Below, one piece after another: positions 16,426 through 26,420 of a stretch of 64,000 nt of DNA. A model generated the notes under the pieces. It searched no databases and was not told the origin of the DNA. It saw nothing but the letters and a program-made list of their open reading frames with translations. Source of the stretch: Halopiger xanaduensis SH-6 (GTDB lineage: Archaea; Halobacteriota; Halobacteria; Halobacteriales; Natrialbaceae). A program made the position numbers and the translations under genes. Where the stretch lies: NCBI RefSeq assembly GCF_000217715.1, contig NC_015666.1, positions 508,270-572,269 of the forward strand. Direction: 5' to 3'. Numbering within the stretch: position 1 is the first letter of the stretch; each line of letters starts with the position of its first letter.

Positions 16426-18030
16426 GTGACCGACGACGGGGCGCCGCCATCTGCAGAGCCGCCAGCAGCCGACAGACTTGCACCGCCGCGCTCGCCGTTC
16501 GACGAGGGCGACTTCTTCCGACAGCTCGTGGCGAACACCTCCGAGGGACTGCTCACCATCGACGAACACAGCCGGATCCTCTTCGCGAATCCGGCCATTG
16601 AGGAGATCCTCGGCTACGAGCCCGCCGAACTCGTCGGCGAGTCGAAGATGGTGCTCATCCCCGAACGGCTCCGGCCGGCCCACGCCGCCGGCCTCGAGAA
16701 GTACCTCCGGACGGGCGAGAAACACATCGACTGGGACGGGATCGAACTCCCGGCGCTGCACAAGGACGGCCACGAGGTGCCGGTACTGGTGAGCCTCCGC
16801 GAGCACAGCTACAAAGGACAGCGGATCTTCACCGGCCTCTTCCGGGACATCTCCGACCGGAAGGAGCGCCGACGTCGCTTCGAGGCGGTTTTTAACAACA
16901 CGTACCAGCTAACCGGCCTCCTCGAGCCCGACGGAACGCTCCTCGAGGTCAACCGGACGGCCCTGGAGTTCGCCGGCGTCGAGCGCGACGACGTCGTCGG
17001 GAAGCCGCTGTGGGAAGCCCCCTGTTTCGCCGCGAACGAGGAGGGACGGACGGTCTCGCGGACGGGCGTCGACCGGGCCAGCGACGGCGAGTTCTTCCGG
17101 GACGAACTCCGCGTTCAGGGAGCAAACCGAACCGCCGTCATCGACTTCTCGATCCGGCCGATCGACCGCGACGGGGGCAAGCCGCAACTGCTCGTCGTCG
17201 AAGGCCGAGACGTGACCGCCCTCAAGCGGCGCGAACGACACTTGCAGGTCCTCCACCGCCTGCTCCGGCACAACCTGCGCAACGACCTCAACGCGATCCA
17301 CGGCTTCGCGGAGTTGCTGCTGGAGGAACTCGAGTGCGAGTTCGAATCCGGGGGCGCAGGCGGGGCTGCGGACACAGCCTCACTACCCGCTGATCGTGCC
17401 GACGACCTGTGCGCGTACGCCGCTGAGATCGCGGCGACCGCAACCGAACTGATCGAGACGAACGAGACCGCGAAGGAACTGGCCGGCGCGACCCTCGGCG
17501 GCGAGCGACCGCGCGAGCCCGTCGTCCTCGAGACGGTCCTCGCCGAGGTCGTCGCCGACCTTCGCGATCAGTACCCCGAGAGCGCGATCGCGGTGACCGA
17601 CCGCACCGACTCGGGACCGACGGTCGCGGCCGCCGACTCGCGGCTTCGAACCGTCCTCGAGGAGGTGATCGACAACGCCGTCCGCCACACCGACGAGCGG
17701 CGGCCGAAAATCGAGGTCGACGTGGTCGCCACCGAGACCGACGTTGCGATCCGCGTCACCGACGACGGTCCCGGCATCCCGGAACCCGAGCGCACGGGAA
17801 TCTTCAACGACGAGCCGATCACGCAACTCGACCACGGAAACGGACTGGGGCTGTGGCTCGTCGGACTGGTGCTCGAGGAGTACGGCGGGGACCTCGAGTA
17901 CGAGTCGACCGCCGACGGAACCGGCGGCGGCAGTTGCGTGACGGTCCGCGTCCCGCGAGCGCCGGACGAGAGGGACGATCGAGTCGATGGCGACGCTGAC
18001 GCGGGCGACGAACGGCAGGAGCAGAACTGA
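16426..18030 (+). CDS. PAS-domain sensor histidine kinase
   Basis: About 534 residues. Two PAS domains (about 25-145 and 150-270) are followed by the haloarchaeal dimerisation motif RLLRHNLRNDLN with the phosphorylatable His. An HATPase_c domain has N-box NAVRHT, G1 DDGPGIPEPE and G2 GNGLGLWLV. There are no membrane segments, so it is a cytoplasmic sensor. A longer ORF starts with ATG at 16399, but a TATA box covers that codon. The in-frame GTG at 16426 fits a leaderless transcript. No response regulator lies beside it. The ligand of the PAS domains is unknown. Confidence 0.92.
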   Translation: MTDDGAPPSAEPPAADRLAPPRSPFDEGDFFRQLVANTSEGLLTIDEHSRILFANPAIEEILGYEPAELVGESKMVLIPERLRPAHAAGLEKYLRTGEKHIDWDGIELPALHKDGHEVPVLVSLREHSYKGQRIFTGLFRDISDRKERRRRFEAVFNNTYQLTGLLEPDGTLLEVNRTALEFAGVERDDVVGKPLWEAPCFAANEEGRTVSRTGVDRASDGEFFRDELRVQGANRTAVIDFSIRPIDRDGGKPQLLVVEGRDVTALKRRERHLQVLHRLLRHNLRNDLNAIHGFAELLLEELECEFESGGAGGAADTASLPADRADDLCAYAAEIAATATELIETNETAKELAGATLGGERPREPVVLETVLAEVVADLRDQYPESAIAVTDRTDSGPTVAAADSRLRTVLEEVIDNAVRHTDERRPKIEVDVVATETDVAIRVTDDGPGIPEPERTGIFNDEPITQLDHGNGLGLWLVGLVLEEYGGDLEYESTADGTGGGSCVTVRVPRAPDERDDRVDGDADAGDERQEQN

Positions 18031-18261
18031 ACTGTCCGACTGGAAACCGCACGTTGCGTTTATCTCGAAATACTGACTGGAACCCGATTCGACGGCGGCG
18101 CCGATAGCTGACCGCCCGCTCGTGAATCGACGGGGCGCTCAAAATCCAGCGGCTCGCGGGCAGGGACGCGAGGTAGTGCCCGTTCGGAATTGTAACTCGG
18201 ATCCGCATCAATACTGTCCGCGGCGAGGTAGTTTTTGCCAAGTGCGGACACAACGGAAGGG

Positions 18262-18267
18262 TTTACC
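18262..18267 (+). promoter_or_regulatory. serA TATA box
   Basis: TTTACC lies 24-29 bases upstream of the serA ATG and predicts a leaderless mRNA. Confidence 0.55.
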
Positions 18268-18290
18268 TGCTCGACCTGATTGTCTCGCGC

Positions 18291-19877
18291 ATGAAGGTTC
18301 TGGTCACGGACCCCATCGACGACGCGGGTCTGGACGCACTCCGAGACGCCGGCCACGAGGTCGAAACGGGCTACGAACTCGAGGGCGAGGACCTCCTCGA
18401 GGCGGTATCCGACGCGCACGGGCTGATCGTCCGCTCGGGTACCGAGGTCACCGAGGAGGTCTTCGAGGCCGCCGGCGAGTTAGTGATCGTCGGCCGCGCC
18501 GGCATCGGCGTCGACAACATCGACATCGACGCCGCGACCGACCACGGGGTCATCGTCGCCAACGCCCCCGAAGGCAACGTCCGCGCCGCCGCGGAGCACA
18601 CCGTCGCGATGGCCTTCGCGACCGCCCGATCGATCCCGCAGGCCCACATCCGCCTCAAGGACGGCGAGTGGGCCAAAAGCGACTACCTCGGCGCCGAACT
18701 CAACGGCAAGACCCTGGGCGTCGTCGGCCTCGGCCGCGTCGGCCAGGAGGTCGCCAAGAAGCTCGACTCGCTGGGCATGGACATCGTCGCCTACGACCCC
18801 TACATCAGCGAGGAGCGCGCCCAGCGCATCGGCGCCGAGCTCGTCGACCTCGAGGAGAGCCTGAAACAGGCCGACTTCCTGACCGTCCACACCCCGCTCA
18901 CGCCCGAAACTGAGGGCCTGATCAGCGAGGAGGAACTCGACATGCTCGGCGACGGCTACCTCATCAACTGCGCCCGCGGCGGCGTCGTCGACGAGGACGC
19001 CCTCGCGGCGAAGGTCGAGGACGGGACCCTCGCAGGCGCCGCGCTCGACGTCTTCGCCGAGGAACCGCTCCCCGACGACTCGCCGCTGCTCGAGCACGAC
19101 GAGATCATCGTCACGCCCCACCTCGGCGCCTCGACCGAGGCGGCCCAGGAGAACGTCGCGACCTCGACGGCCGAGCAGGTCAACGCCGCACTGATCGGCG
19201 AGCCCGTCGCGAACGCGCTGAACGCGCCCTCGATCGACGAGAGCGCCTTCCCGCGCGTCGAACCGTACATCGACATCGCCGAGACGGCCGGCAAGGTCGC
19301 CGCCCAGCTGCTCAACGGCCGTATCGAGAACGTCGAAGTCACCTACGAGGGCGACATCGCCGACGAGGACGTCGAGTTCGTCACCGCCTCCGCCCTGAAG
19401 GGCGTCTTCGAGCCCCTCGAGTGGCAGGTCAACGCCGTCAACGCGCCACAGATCGCGGAGGATCGCGGCGTCGACGTCACCGAGTCCAAGACCCGCCAGG
19501 CCGAGGACTTCCAGAGCCTGATCTCGGTGACGGCGGGCAACGACGACGATTCGGTGACCGTCGAAGGAACGCTCTTCGAGGGCGTCGATCCGCGCATCGT
19601 CCGCGTCGACGGCTACCGCGTCGACGCCATCCCGCACGGCAAGATGGTCGTCACGCGCAACACCGACGAACCCGGCGTCATCGGCCTCATCGGCTCGGTC
19701 ATGGGGAAACACGGCGTCAACATCGCCGGCATGTTCAACGCCCGCGAAGCCCACGGCGGCGAGGCGCTGACCGTCTACAACGTCGACAGCGAAGTCCCCG
19801 ACGAGGCGAAGGCCGAACTCAACGAGGACGACCGGATCATCGGCGTCGACTACATCACGCTGAACGGCCAGTCCTGA
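18291..19877 (+). CDS. serA: D-3-phosphoglycerate dehydrogenase
   Basis: A 528-residue oxidoreductase that starts serine synthesis from 3-phosphoglycerate with NAD. The nucleotide-binding GLGRVGQEVAKK follows residue 140, and the catalytic Arg/Glu/His set lies in NCARGGVVDE and VTPHLGASTE. The C-terminal ASB-like and ACT domains (VVTRNTDEPGVIGLIGSVMG, near 460-480) mark the long form with allosteric serine binding. The start is fixed by MKVLVTDPIDDAGLDAL and the TATA box 25 bases before. It is followed by a hairpin plus T-run. Confidence 0.96.
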   Translation: MKVLVTDPIDDAGLDALRDAGHEVETGYELEGEDLLEAVSDAHGLIVRSGTEVTEEVFEAAGELVIVGRAGIGVDNIDIDAATDHGVIVANAPEGNVRAAAEHTVAMAFATARSIPQAHIRLKDGEWAKSDYLGAELNGKTLGVVGLGRVGQEVAKKLDSLGMDIVAYDPYISEERAQRIGAELVDLEESLKQADFLTVHTPLTPETEGLISEEELDMLGDGYLINCARGGVVDEDALAAKVEDGTLAGAALDVFAEEPLPDDSPLLEHDEIIVTPHLGASTEAAQENVATSTAEQVNAALIGEPVANALNAPSIDESAFPRVEPYIDIAETAGKVAAQLLNGRIENVEVTYEGDIADEDVEFVTASALKGVFEPLEWQVNAVNAPQIAEDRGVDVTESKTRQAEDFQSLISVTAGNDDDSVTVEGTLFEGVDPRIVRVDGYRVDAIPHGKMVVTRNTDEPGVIGLIGSVMGKHGVNIAGMFNAREAHGGEALTVYNVDSEVPDEAKAELNEDDRIIGVDYITLNGQS

Positions 19878-19914
19878 TCGCTACCGGAGCGATCGTATCG
19901 CGGTGAAATTTTTT
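19876..19914 (+). terminator. serA terminator
   Basis: GATCGCT (19876-19882) pairs with AGCGATC (19888-19894) over a five-base loop, followed by six T at 19909-19914. It sits directly after the stop codon of serA. Archaeal termination relies on T-runs; the hairpin strengthens the case. Confidence 0.55.
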
Positions 19915-19975
19915 CGTGGCGCGTTTTCGGAGCGTCTCGAGTCGAGCCGACGTCTCGTCTCGGCCGCCCTCCGGT

Positions 19976-20914
19976 TCACTCGGCAGCGTCGCTCTCGTTG
20001 CCGTCCGTCGTCTCGTCCGCATACACCGACTCGAGGTCCGGCGGCGCGCCGACGACCCGCGCGATCCGCCCGTCGATTTCGGACGATTCGACGCCGTCGG
20101 AGACGTTCTCGAGTTCCGCCAGCACGTCTTCGGTCAGCGCGCTCTCGTCTTCGAAGAGGAACGCCCACGTCATCGTCTCCGCGTCCGGCGACTCGCCCGA
20201 GACGCCCCAGAGGTAGATTTCCTCGACGGTGACGTCCTCGTCCGCGGGGCTGTCGTACTGCCCGGAGATCGTGTTCTCGTGGGGGAGTTCCTCGAAGAGT
20301 CGCCGGAACTCGGGATCGATCTCCGTCAGGCGCTCGCCGTCGCCGTAACGGGCGTCGATCCGCTGTTCGTAGTCCGCGCCGACGACGAGGGCGTCGCCGC
20401 CGACGGCGATGGGCGGGCCGCCGCCGTCGTGCTCGACGACGCCGTACCCCCTGTAACCGCCGGTCACCGTGAACGCGTCGGCGGCGGCGGCGTTCTCGAC
20501 GACGGTCTCCGCGTCGAACGAGCCCATGAAGACCTGGCTGAACGACTGGAACAGGTGGGCGTCGACGGTCGCGGGCGACACCTCGAGGAACGACGGCATG
20601 TTGGACCCGAAGTCGTCGGGGATCGTGCGGGTGTAATCGAACCGGCAGTTGCCGTCGGTGACCAGCTCGCTGTCCACCAGCCAGGCGCGGAGCGCCGGCA
20701 CGTCCAGCGCCGGCGGCGTCTCGTCGCCGACCGCGTCCGCGGGATTGTCGATTCCGCCGGACGATTCGTTACCGGCGTCGACCTCGACGTCGGTCCCGTT
20801 CTCGGTCCCGTTTCCTTCGTCCGCCGTCTCATCGCTGTTCATACAGCCGGCGAGTCCGGCCGCCGCGAGTGCGACGACGCCGCGCCGTGTCAGTTCGGTC
20901 CGCGAGTCGCTCAT
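19976..20914 (-). CDS. Hypothetical Tat lipoprotein
   Basis: A 312-residue lipoprotein. The start MSDSRTELTRRGVVALAAAGLAGC carries twin arginines and the lipobox LAGC. A low-complexity Asn/Gly/Glu linker (about 25-50) is followed by a roughly 250-residue mature domain with several mixed strands, for which I recognise no family. The upstream in-frame extension is short. It stands alone, convergent with serA, so no function can be inferred from neighbours. Confidence 0.8.
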   Translation of the reverse strand: MSDSRTELTRRGVVALAAAGLAGCMNSDETADEGNGTENGTDVEVDAGNESSGGIDNPADAVGDETPPALDVPALRAWLVDSELVTDGNCRFDYTRTIPDDFGSNMPSFLEVSPATVDAHLFQSFSQVFMGSFDAETVVENAAAADAFTVTGGYRGYGVVEHDGGGPPIAVGGDALVVGADYEQRIDARYGDGERLTEIDPEFRRLFEELPHENTISGQYDSPADEDVTVEEIYLWGVSGESPDAETMTWAFLFEDESALTEDVLAELENVSDGVESSEIDGRIARVVGAPPDLESVYADETTDGNESDAAE

Positions 20915-21082
20915 ACGTGACGGGACCACGACGGCACTGATAACGGCTGGCGACTGTCTCGCTGCGTGAGAGGTAATCGAATCGAGACCGTACCGACCGA
21001 AATACTGTTCAAATTCGATTACTATCGGAGGAGCCGTGCAAACGCGGTTTCGCAGGAACCGCTACGGAATCGGATCGCTCCG

Positions 21083-22105
21083 TCACTCGAGTCGCGACTC
21101 GAGGTGAGCGGCCAGCCCCTCGCCGATCGCTTCCATGCCGGTATCGCCCGGGTGGAGCAGATCCGCGGCCAGGCCGGTGAGTTCCATCAGCTCGGCGCCC
21201 TCGACGAGCGAGAGGGTGTCGTGCGATGAGTCGGCGACGACCTCGCGCAGCGCGGCGCGGAAGTCGGCGGCCCGCTGCGCGTCGCCGCCCTCGATGACGT
21301 CCGCGAAATAGGGGAACAGCGTCACGCACGCGATCGGTTTCTCGGGGTGGGCCGCCGCGATCCGGTTCACGAAGTAGTCGGCTCGCTCGCGGAACTGCTC
21401 GACGGTGAATCCCCGGTTCGCCATGTTGACCGACAGCGCGAGCGTCGCGACGTCCCAGTCGTCGCGGCTCGCGAGGTAGTCCGCCATCGCGGGTTCGCAG
21501 TACGCGGAGCCGGAACAGCCGAAATTGAGGACGTCGGCGTCGATTCCGCGGGCGACGTGGCTGACGTAGTTCAGGTGCGGCGCCGAGGACGCGGCCCCCT
21601 CGGTGATCGAGGTGCCGTACGCGAGGTACCGCCGCTCGGGGAGTTCGTCGGCCGTCGGCGGCCGGCAGTCCCCGCTGACCCCGTGCAGTGCGACCGAGGG
21701 AGCACGCTCGAAGCGAAGGCGGCAGACGCGCGGGTCGAACCGCCCGGCGTCGGCGCCGGCATCGGCCTCGAGTCGCGCGAGTCGCTCGGGCACGCTGAAC
21801 GCGTGCGTCTCCGGTTCGGGACCGATCTCGAACGGTTCCCAGGGCCGGAACTCGCCCCAGAACGGCCACACGCGCGTGCGGTCGGCCGCCGAGAGCGTGA
21901 TCTCGATCTCGACGTCGTCGCCGTCGGGCACGAACCGGAGTTCGCTGTTCGTCGGTCCGCGAACCCGCTCGCGGGCGCTCACGTTCAACTTCGCCCCCAC
22001 CGAAGCGGGAACGCGACAGAGCTGATCGCCGTCCGCGGTCCACTCGGGAGCGGCGAGTTCGGCGACGTTGTGCAGCGAGACGGAGGGATAGTGGTCTCCG
22101 ATCAT
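21083..22105 (-). CDS. SGNH/GDSL-type hydrolase
   Basis: A 340-residue protein. An N-terminal beta-rich domain (to about 155) precedes an SGNH hydrolase core. Block I is YGTSITEG with the nucleophile Ser at about 166, block II is LNFGCSGSAYCEP, and block III is LSVNMAN with Asn. The catalytic pair is D and H in DLLHPGD (about 315-318). All four blocks are intact, so an esterase or acyl hydrolase function is credible. Without a signal peptide it is intracellular. Family members deacylate sugars or lipids; the substrate is unknown here. Confidence 0.88.
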   Translation of the reverse strand: MIGDHYPSVSLHNVAELAAPEWTADGDQLCRVPASVGAKLNVSARERVRGPTNSELRFVPDGDDVEIEITLSAADRTRVWPFWGEFRPWEPFEIGPEPETHAFSVPERLARLEADAGADAGRFDPRVCRLRFERAPSVALHGVSGDCRPPTADELPERRYLAYGTSITEGAASSAPHLNYVSHVARGIDADVLNFGCSGSAYCEPAMADYLASRDDWDVATLALSVNMANRGFTVEQFRERADYFVNRIAAAHPEKPIACVTLFPYFADVIEGGDAQRAADFRAALREVVADSSHDTLSLVEGAELMELTGLAADLLHPGDTGMEAIGEGLAAHLESRLE

Positions 22106-22252
22106 CAATTATGAGAGGGGTTGAAAGGGGACCACATGATTCTACTGGTTCCGGGAGCCCTCGCAGCCCCCTCGAGCGGCGGGGCCGTCGTCGGTTCCGG
22201 CGCGACCGGAACCAGCAAAAGACCTATCGCTCCGACGAACATCCACACGGAC

Positions 22253-22633
22253 ATGGACGACGCCGTTGCGGTCGATTTCGGCGAGGACGGACTCGTCCCC
22301 GCCGTCGCACAGGACGCCGACACCGGCGAGGTACTCATGCTCGCGTACGTCTCGCCGGAGGCCTTGGAGCGGACCCGCGAAACCGGCCGGGCGCACTACT
22401 ACTCCCGCAGTCGAGACGAGTTGTGGGAGAAGGGCGCGACGAGCGGCCACGTGCAGGACGTCGAGGAGATCCGGGTCGACTGCGACGCCGATACGATCCT
22501 CTATCTCGTCGACCAGGAGGGCGGCGCGTGCCACACCGGCCACCGATCGTGTTTCTACCGGACGATCGAGGGCGAGAACGTCGGGGAGCGGGTATTCGAC
22601 CCCGAGGCGGTCTACGACGACGACCACGAGTAA
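22253..22633 (+). CDS. hisI: Phosphoribosyl-AMP cyclohydrolase
   Basis: A 126-residue metalloenzyme of histidine synthesis that opens the adenine ring of phosphoribosyl-AMP. The zinc motif [20 protein letters not shown] (about 82-101) and the second Cys/His set CFYRTIEG lie where expected. The start [13 protein letters not shown] is standard; an upstream extension is in a GC-rich leader. hisA is about 28 kb away, so his genes are scattered in this genome. The stop TAA is three bases before the ATG of the coiled-coil gene, suggesting cotranscription. Confidence 0.95.
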   Translation: MDDAVAVDFGEDGLVPAVAQDADTGEVLMLAYVSPEALERTRETGRAHYYSRSRDELWEKGATSGHVQDVEEIRVDCDADTILYLVDQEGGACHTGHRSCFYRTIEGENVGERVFDPEAVYDDDHE

Positions 22634-22636
22634 CGG

Positions 22637-23827
22637 ATGATGAGCGACCGCGACGGGTCTCACCGCACCGGCGACGGCGTCGGTGCCGGTGAGCCGACGA
22701 CCGACGCGACGCCGCTCGAGGAACTCGAGGCGGCCCGCGAGCGCTTCGATCGCGTCCAGCAGCGCATCGAGGACCGCGGCGCGGACACCGTCGAGACCGC
22801 CGCCGACGCCTACCGCTCGGCGACGAAACTCCTCGAGGACTACGTCGATCGCGCGACGGGGACCGGTCGGGAGAACTTCAAGGCCTACGTCGAACTCGAG
22901 GGGCAGTTCGCCACGCTCGTCGAGAACCTGCCCGACGACCTCGAGCGCCGCGACGCCTTCGAGGACGCGCTGGACGCGATCGACAAGCGCCGGCTCAGCG
23001 AGTCCGACTTCGAGCGCGCCCGCGACGCACTCGAGCCGGCCGCAGCGTTCGCCGACCTGCTGGACGAACGCGAGGCGGCCCGGGAGGACCTCGCGGCGGC
23101 GCGCAAAGATGCCGCCAAGCGCCGCCGCGAAATCGACGACGAGATCGCGTCAAAGGAGCGGCTGCTCGAGTTGGGCGACGCCGACCTCGACGCGCCGGTC
23201 GAGCGACTCCGAGAGCCGATCGAGACCTACAACGAGGCGGTGCGCGAGGCGTTCGCGCAGTACCGTCAGGAAGCGTCGGTCCGCGAGGTGTTCGCCCTGC
23301 TCGAGCGCAGCCGGCTGTACCCCTTCGTCGGGTACGACCAGCCGCCCGAGGACCTTCGAGAGTACGTCGACACCAGCGCCGACGGCGAGTACGCGATCCC
23401 CGAACTGCTCGAGTACGCCGATTACTCGCGGTCGAAACTCGAGCACTACGTCGCGGACGCCGATCGACTAAAACGGCGGGTCGCGACCCAGCGGACCTTC
23501 CTCGACGGCATCGACGCCGAGCCGTTGACGGTCGACTGGCCGCCGGGGCCGGCGGGCGTCCTCCGCCGCCGCACCCGGGAGTACCGGCCGTTCGTCGAGC
23601 GCGTCGGCGGCGAGGACGCGGTCGCCGCCCTCCGGGACGTTCGGGCGTTGCTGAACGACCCCGATATCGACTACGAGCGGCTCCAGACGGCCGCGCAGGC
23701 GGTCGCGCAACTGACGCCCGAGCAACGCGAGCGACTGGCCGACGGCCGCGTCGCGGCCGAACTCGAGGCCCTGCGCGAGGAGAAACGGGCTCTCGAGGCG
23801 GCGCTCGAGGTCGACGATCCGGTGTAG
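22637..23827 (+). CDS. Haloarchaeal coiled-coil protein, DUF7118-like
   Basis: A 396-residue, highly charged, almost entirely alpha-helical protein. Long Glu/Arg/Ala heptad stretches occur between about 30-75, 120-205 and 355-390, with a less helical middle around YPFVGYDQPPEDL. I recognise this as a haloarchaeal conserved family (DUF7118-like) with no assigned role. It is three bases after hisI and likely shares its transcript, although the pairing says nothing clear about its function. A second ATG at 22640 is equally possible. Confidence 0.8.
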   Translation: MMSDRDGSHRTGDGVGAGEPTTDATPLEELEAARERFDRVQQRIEDRGADTVETAADAYRSATKLLEDYVDRATGTGRENFKAYVELEGQFATLVENLPDDLERRDAFEDALDAIDKRRLSESDFERARDALEPAAAFADLLDEREAAREDLAAARKDAAKRRREIDDEIASKERLLELGDADLDAPVERLREPIETYNEAVREAFAQYRQEASVREVFALLERSRLYPFVGYDQPPEDLREYVDTSADGEYAIPELLEYADYSRSKLEHYVADADRLKRRVATQRTFLDGIDAEPLTVDWPPGPAGVLRRRTREYRPFVERVGGEDAVAALRDVRALLNDPDIDYERLQTAAQAVAQLTPEQRERLADGRVAAELEALREEKRALEAALEVDDPV

Positions 23828-23917
23828 CCGCCCGCTTCGATTGACAGACGCACTGCACGCTTTTCCCGCCGCAGCCCCTGCCCCGAGCCCTTTCCCGCTC
23901 GCGCTCGAAGGACGACT

Positions 23918-24319
23918 ATGACCCGGCACTTGCTCGTCCCGATGGACGACTCCGAGACCGCTCGCGGGGCCCTCGAGCACGCGCTCTCGATCCACCCGGA
24001 CGACGAGATCACGGTGATTCACGTGATCGACGACCTCGAGGCAGGGTACGCCGGCGGACCGGCGGGCGGGGCCGACGAGGTCGAGCCCGATTTCTTCGCG
24101 GCCGTGCAGGCGATGGCCGACGAGTACGGACGGTCCGTCGATACGACCGTCGTGGAGGGGACCTCGGCGGACGCGATCCTCGAGTACGCCCGCGACGAGG
24201 ACGTGGACCAGATCGTCATGGGTAGCGAAGGGCGATCCGGCGTCTCCCGGATGCTGCTGGGCAGCGTCGCGGAGACCGTGACGCGGAAATCGCGGATTCC
24301 GGTGACGATCGTCCCGTAA
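23918..24319 (+). CDS. Universal stress protein (UspA family)
   Basis: A 133-residue single-domain UspA. It has the opening VPMDDSETARGALEHAL and the nucleotide-binding C-terminal signature GSEGRSGVSRMLLGSVAETV followed by PVTIV, matching the ATP-binding G2XG9G(S/T) pattern. It probably binds ATP as a stress modulator. It lies ahead of the HPP gene in the same direction, 95 bases apart. Confidence 0.93.
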   Translation: MTRHLLVPMDDSETARGALEHALSIHPDDEITVIHVIDDLEAGYAGGPAGGADEVEPDFFAAVQAMADEYGRSVDTTVVEGTSADAILEYARDEDVDQIVMGSEGRSGVSRMLLGSVAETVTRKSRIPVTIVP

Positions 24320-24414
24320 CGGTCGCCCAAAGTTCGGATACCGTTCGATCCGTTCGCGGCGGACAATGACGATGGAAACGCCGAGGTTTTCACGCCGAGC
24401 GACGAGGGACCGGT

Positions 24415-24924
24415 ATGGACGACCGGACGGGGACGACGCTCCACACCGGCCTGCTGATCTCCACGACGGCCGCGCTGGCGTGGCTCACCGGCCTGCCGAT
24501 GCTGTTCCCGAGCCTCGGCCCGTCCGCGTTCGTACTCGCGCTCTTTCAGGACAGCGAGGCCGCCTCGCCTCGACGGGTGATCGGCGGCCACGCGATCGGG
24601 GCCGCCGCCGGACTGCTCGCCTACCACCTGCTCGGCGGTGGCGTCTCGATGACGACGGCGACCGATCCCGGCTCGATCGCGGGGTTGCGCCTCGCCGCCA
24701 GCGGCGTCCTCGCGACCACCCTGACCGCCGGCGGCATGCTCGCGACCGACACCCGCCACCCGCCCGCGTGCGCGACGACGCTGATCGTCTCGCTCGGCCT
24801 GCTCTCGCGGCCGCTCGAGGGCGCGCTGATCGTCTGTACGGTCGTCGTGCTCGTAATCGCACATCGACTCCTGCTCGCGACCGAGCGGGTCGGCGCGCGG
24901 TACGGGAGCGAGTTGCGGTCCTGA
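24415..24924 (+). CDS. HPP-family integral membrane protein
   Basis: A 169-residue membrane protein with about five helices. The hallmark RHPPACAT (about 118-125) and the FPSLGPSAF motif near 28-36 identify the HPP family. Some members have been linked to nitrite transport, but this assignment is not firm for archaea. It follows the UspA gene, a recurring arrangement of Usp with membrane transport proteins in this window. Confidence 0.88.
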   Translation: MDDRTGTTLHTGLLISTTAALAWLTGLPMLFPSLGPSAFVLALFQDSEAASPRRVIGGHAIGAAAGLLAYHLLGGGVSMTTATDPGSIAGLRLAASGVLATTLTAGGMLATDTRHPPACATTLIVSLGLLSRPLEGALIVCTVVVLVIAHRLLLATERVGARYGSELRS

Positions 24925-25055
24925 CGAGCCCGCTATTTGCCGTCGCGCGAGGGACGCTCCGCTACGCCTCGAGAGCGCAAAGAACGCGTCGACGGCGGCG
25001 GGCGCTCCGGTCGGTCGGGTGAGAGTCGCAATCGAAATCCGAAGTAGAATCGGGA

Positions 25056-26420
25056 TCAGGCGTCGGCTTTCGCCTCGGCGAGCGTCTCGTACATCTCGTC
25101 GGCCAGGTCGGTCGCGCGGTCGTCGTCGCGGGCTTCGGCGTAGATGCGGACGAGCGGCTCCGTGCCGGAGGGGCGGGCCAGCACCCACGCGTCGCCGTAA
25201 TCCAGGCGGTAGCCGTCGCGGGTGTTGAGTTCCGCGTCGGCGGCGTGGGCGTGGTTCGCGGCCGCGTCCAGCATGGCGTCGCGCTCCGCGGTCGACTCGT
25301 ACTCGATGTTGCGCCGCACGTTGGCGTAGCCGCCGTAGGGTCCGACGATCTCGCTGACCGGACGCTCCGCGACGAGTTCGAGGAACCGCGCGGCGGTGAA
25401 CGCACCGTCGCGCGTGAGGCGGAATCCGGGGAAGAAGATCCCGCCGTTGCCCTCGCCCGCGATCGGCACTCGCTTGCCCTTGTCCTCGAGTTCGCGGATG
25501 CGGGTGATGATGTTCGTCGAGCCGATCGGCGTCAGCTCGAGGTCGGCGCCGACCTCGGTGACGACGTCGACGAGCCGTTGGGAGACGTTCACTGCGGAGA
25601 CCGTCGTGTCGCCGTCCTCGAGTTCCGCGGCCGCGAGCGCGGCGAGGGTGGCGTCGCCCTCGACGTACTCGCCGTGTTCGTCGAAGAAGATCGCGCGGTC
25701 GGCGTCGCCGTCGTGGGCGATGCCGACGTCGGCGTCGGTCGCTCGGACGAGGCGCCCGAGGTCCTCGAGGTTGTCCGGGACGGGTTCGGGATCGCGGCCG
25801 GGGAAGTGGCCGTCGGGCTGGCCGTTGACGGTGACGACGCGACAGCCCAGTTCGCGGAAGAACTCGGGGCTGGTGAGCGCGCCGGCGCCGTGGCCGGGAT
25901 CGAGCGCGACGGTGAGGTCGGCGTCGGCGATCCGGTCGCGGTCGGCCGCCGCGAGCAGTTCGTCGACGTAGTCCCGCGTGACGCCGTCGACCTCGCGGAC
26001 GCGGCCCGTCTCGTCCCACGGGGCGACCGCGAACGACTCCGTCAGCAGGGTCTCCTCGATCGTCTCGAGGTCCGAGACCGAGAGTTCGATACCGTCGGGG
26101 CCGACGAGTTTGACGCCGTTGTACTGGGGCGGGTTGTGCGAGGCGGTGATGACGACGATCGGAACGCCCTCGCGTTCGGCGTAGGACTGTGCACCCGGCG
26201 TGGGAACGACGCCGAGCCGGTCGACGTCGGTGCCCGTGCTGGCGAGGCCGCTGGCCGCCGCATCGGCTAACATTCGCCCGGTGTATCGCGTATCGCGGGC
26301 GATCCCCACCCGGTCGGCCCCCCACGCCGTTCCGGCTGCTTTCGCGACGCGCAGGACGAACGCGGGCGTCAGTTCCTCGTTCGCGACGCCGCGCGTCCCG
26401 CTGGATCCGAACACTTCCAT
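25056..26420 (-). CDS. glmM: Phosphohexomutase (phosphoglucosamine/phosphomanno-mutase type)
   Basis: A 454-residue alpha-D-phosphohexomutase. The catalytic phosphoserine loop is TASHNPPQYNG with Ser94. The metal loop is DGDADRAIF, the sugar-binding loop is GEGNGG, and the phosphate-binding PSGTEPLVRIYAEA is near the C-terminus. Archaeal members of this branch make glucosamine-1-phosphate or interconvert other hexose phosphates. The exact sugar needs testing, so the symbol is provisional. It is divergent from the beta-propeller protein gene. Confidence 0.9.
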   Translation of the reverse strand: MEVFGSSGTRGVANEELTPAFVLRVAKAAGTAWGADRVGIARDTRYTGRMLADAAASGLASTGTDVDRLGVVPTPGAQSYAEREGVPIVVITASHNPPQYNGVKLVGPDGIELSVSDLETIEETLLTESFAVAPWDETGRVREVDGVTRDYVDELLAAADRDRIADADLTVALDPGHGAGALTSPEFFRELGCRVVTVNGQPDGHFPGRDPEPVPDNLEDLGRLVRATDADVGIAHDGDADRAIFFDEHGEYVEGDATLAALAAAELEDGDTTVSAVNVSQRLVDVVTEVGADLELTPIGSTNIITRIRELEDKGKRVPIAGEGNGGIFFPGFRLTRDGAFTAARFLELVAERPVSEIVGPYGGYANVRRNIEYESTAERDAMLDAAANHAHAADAELNTRDGYRLDYGDAWVLARPSGTEPLVRIYAEARDDDRATDLADEMYETLAEAKADA

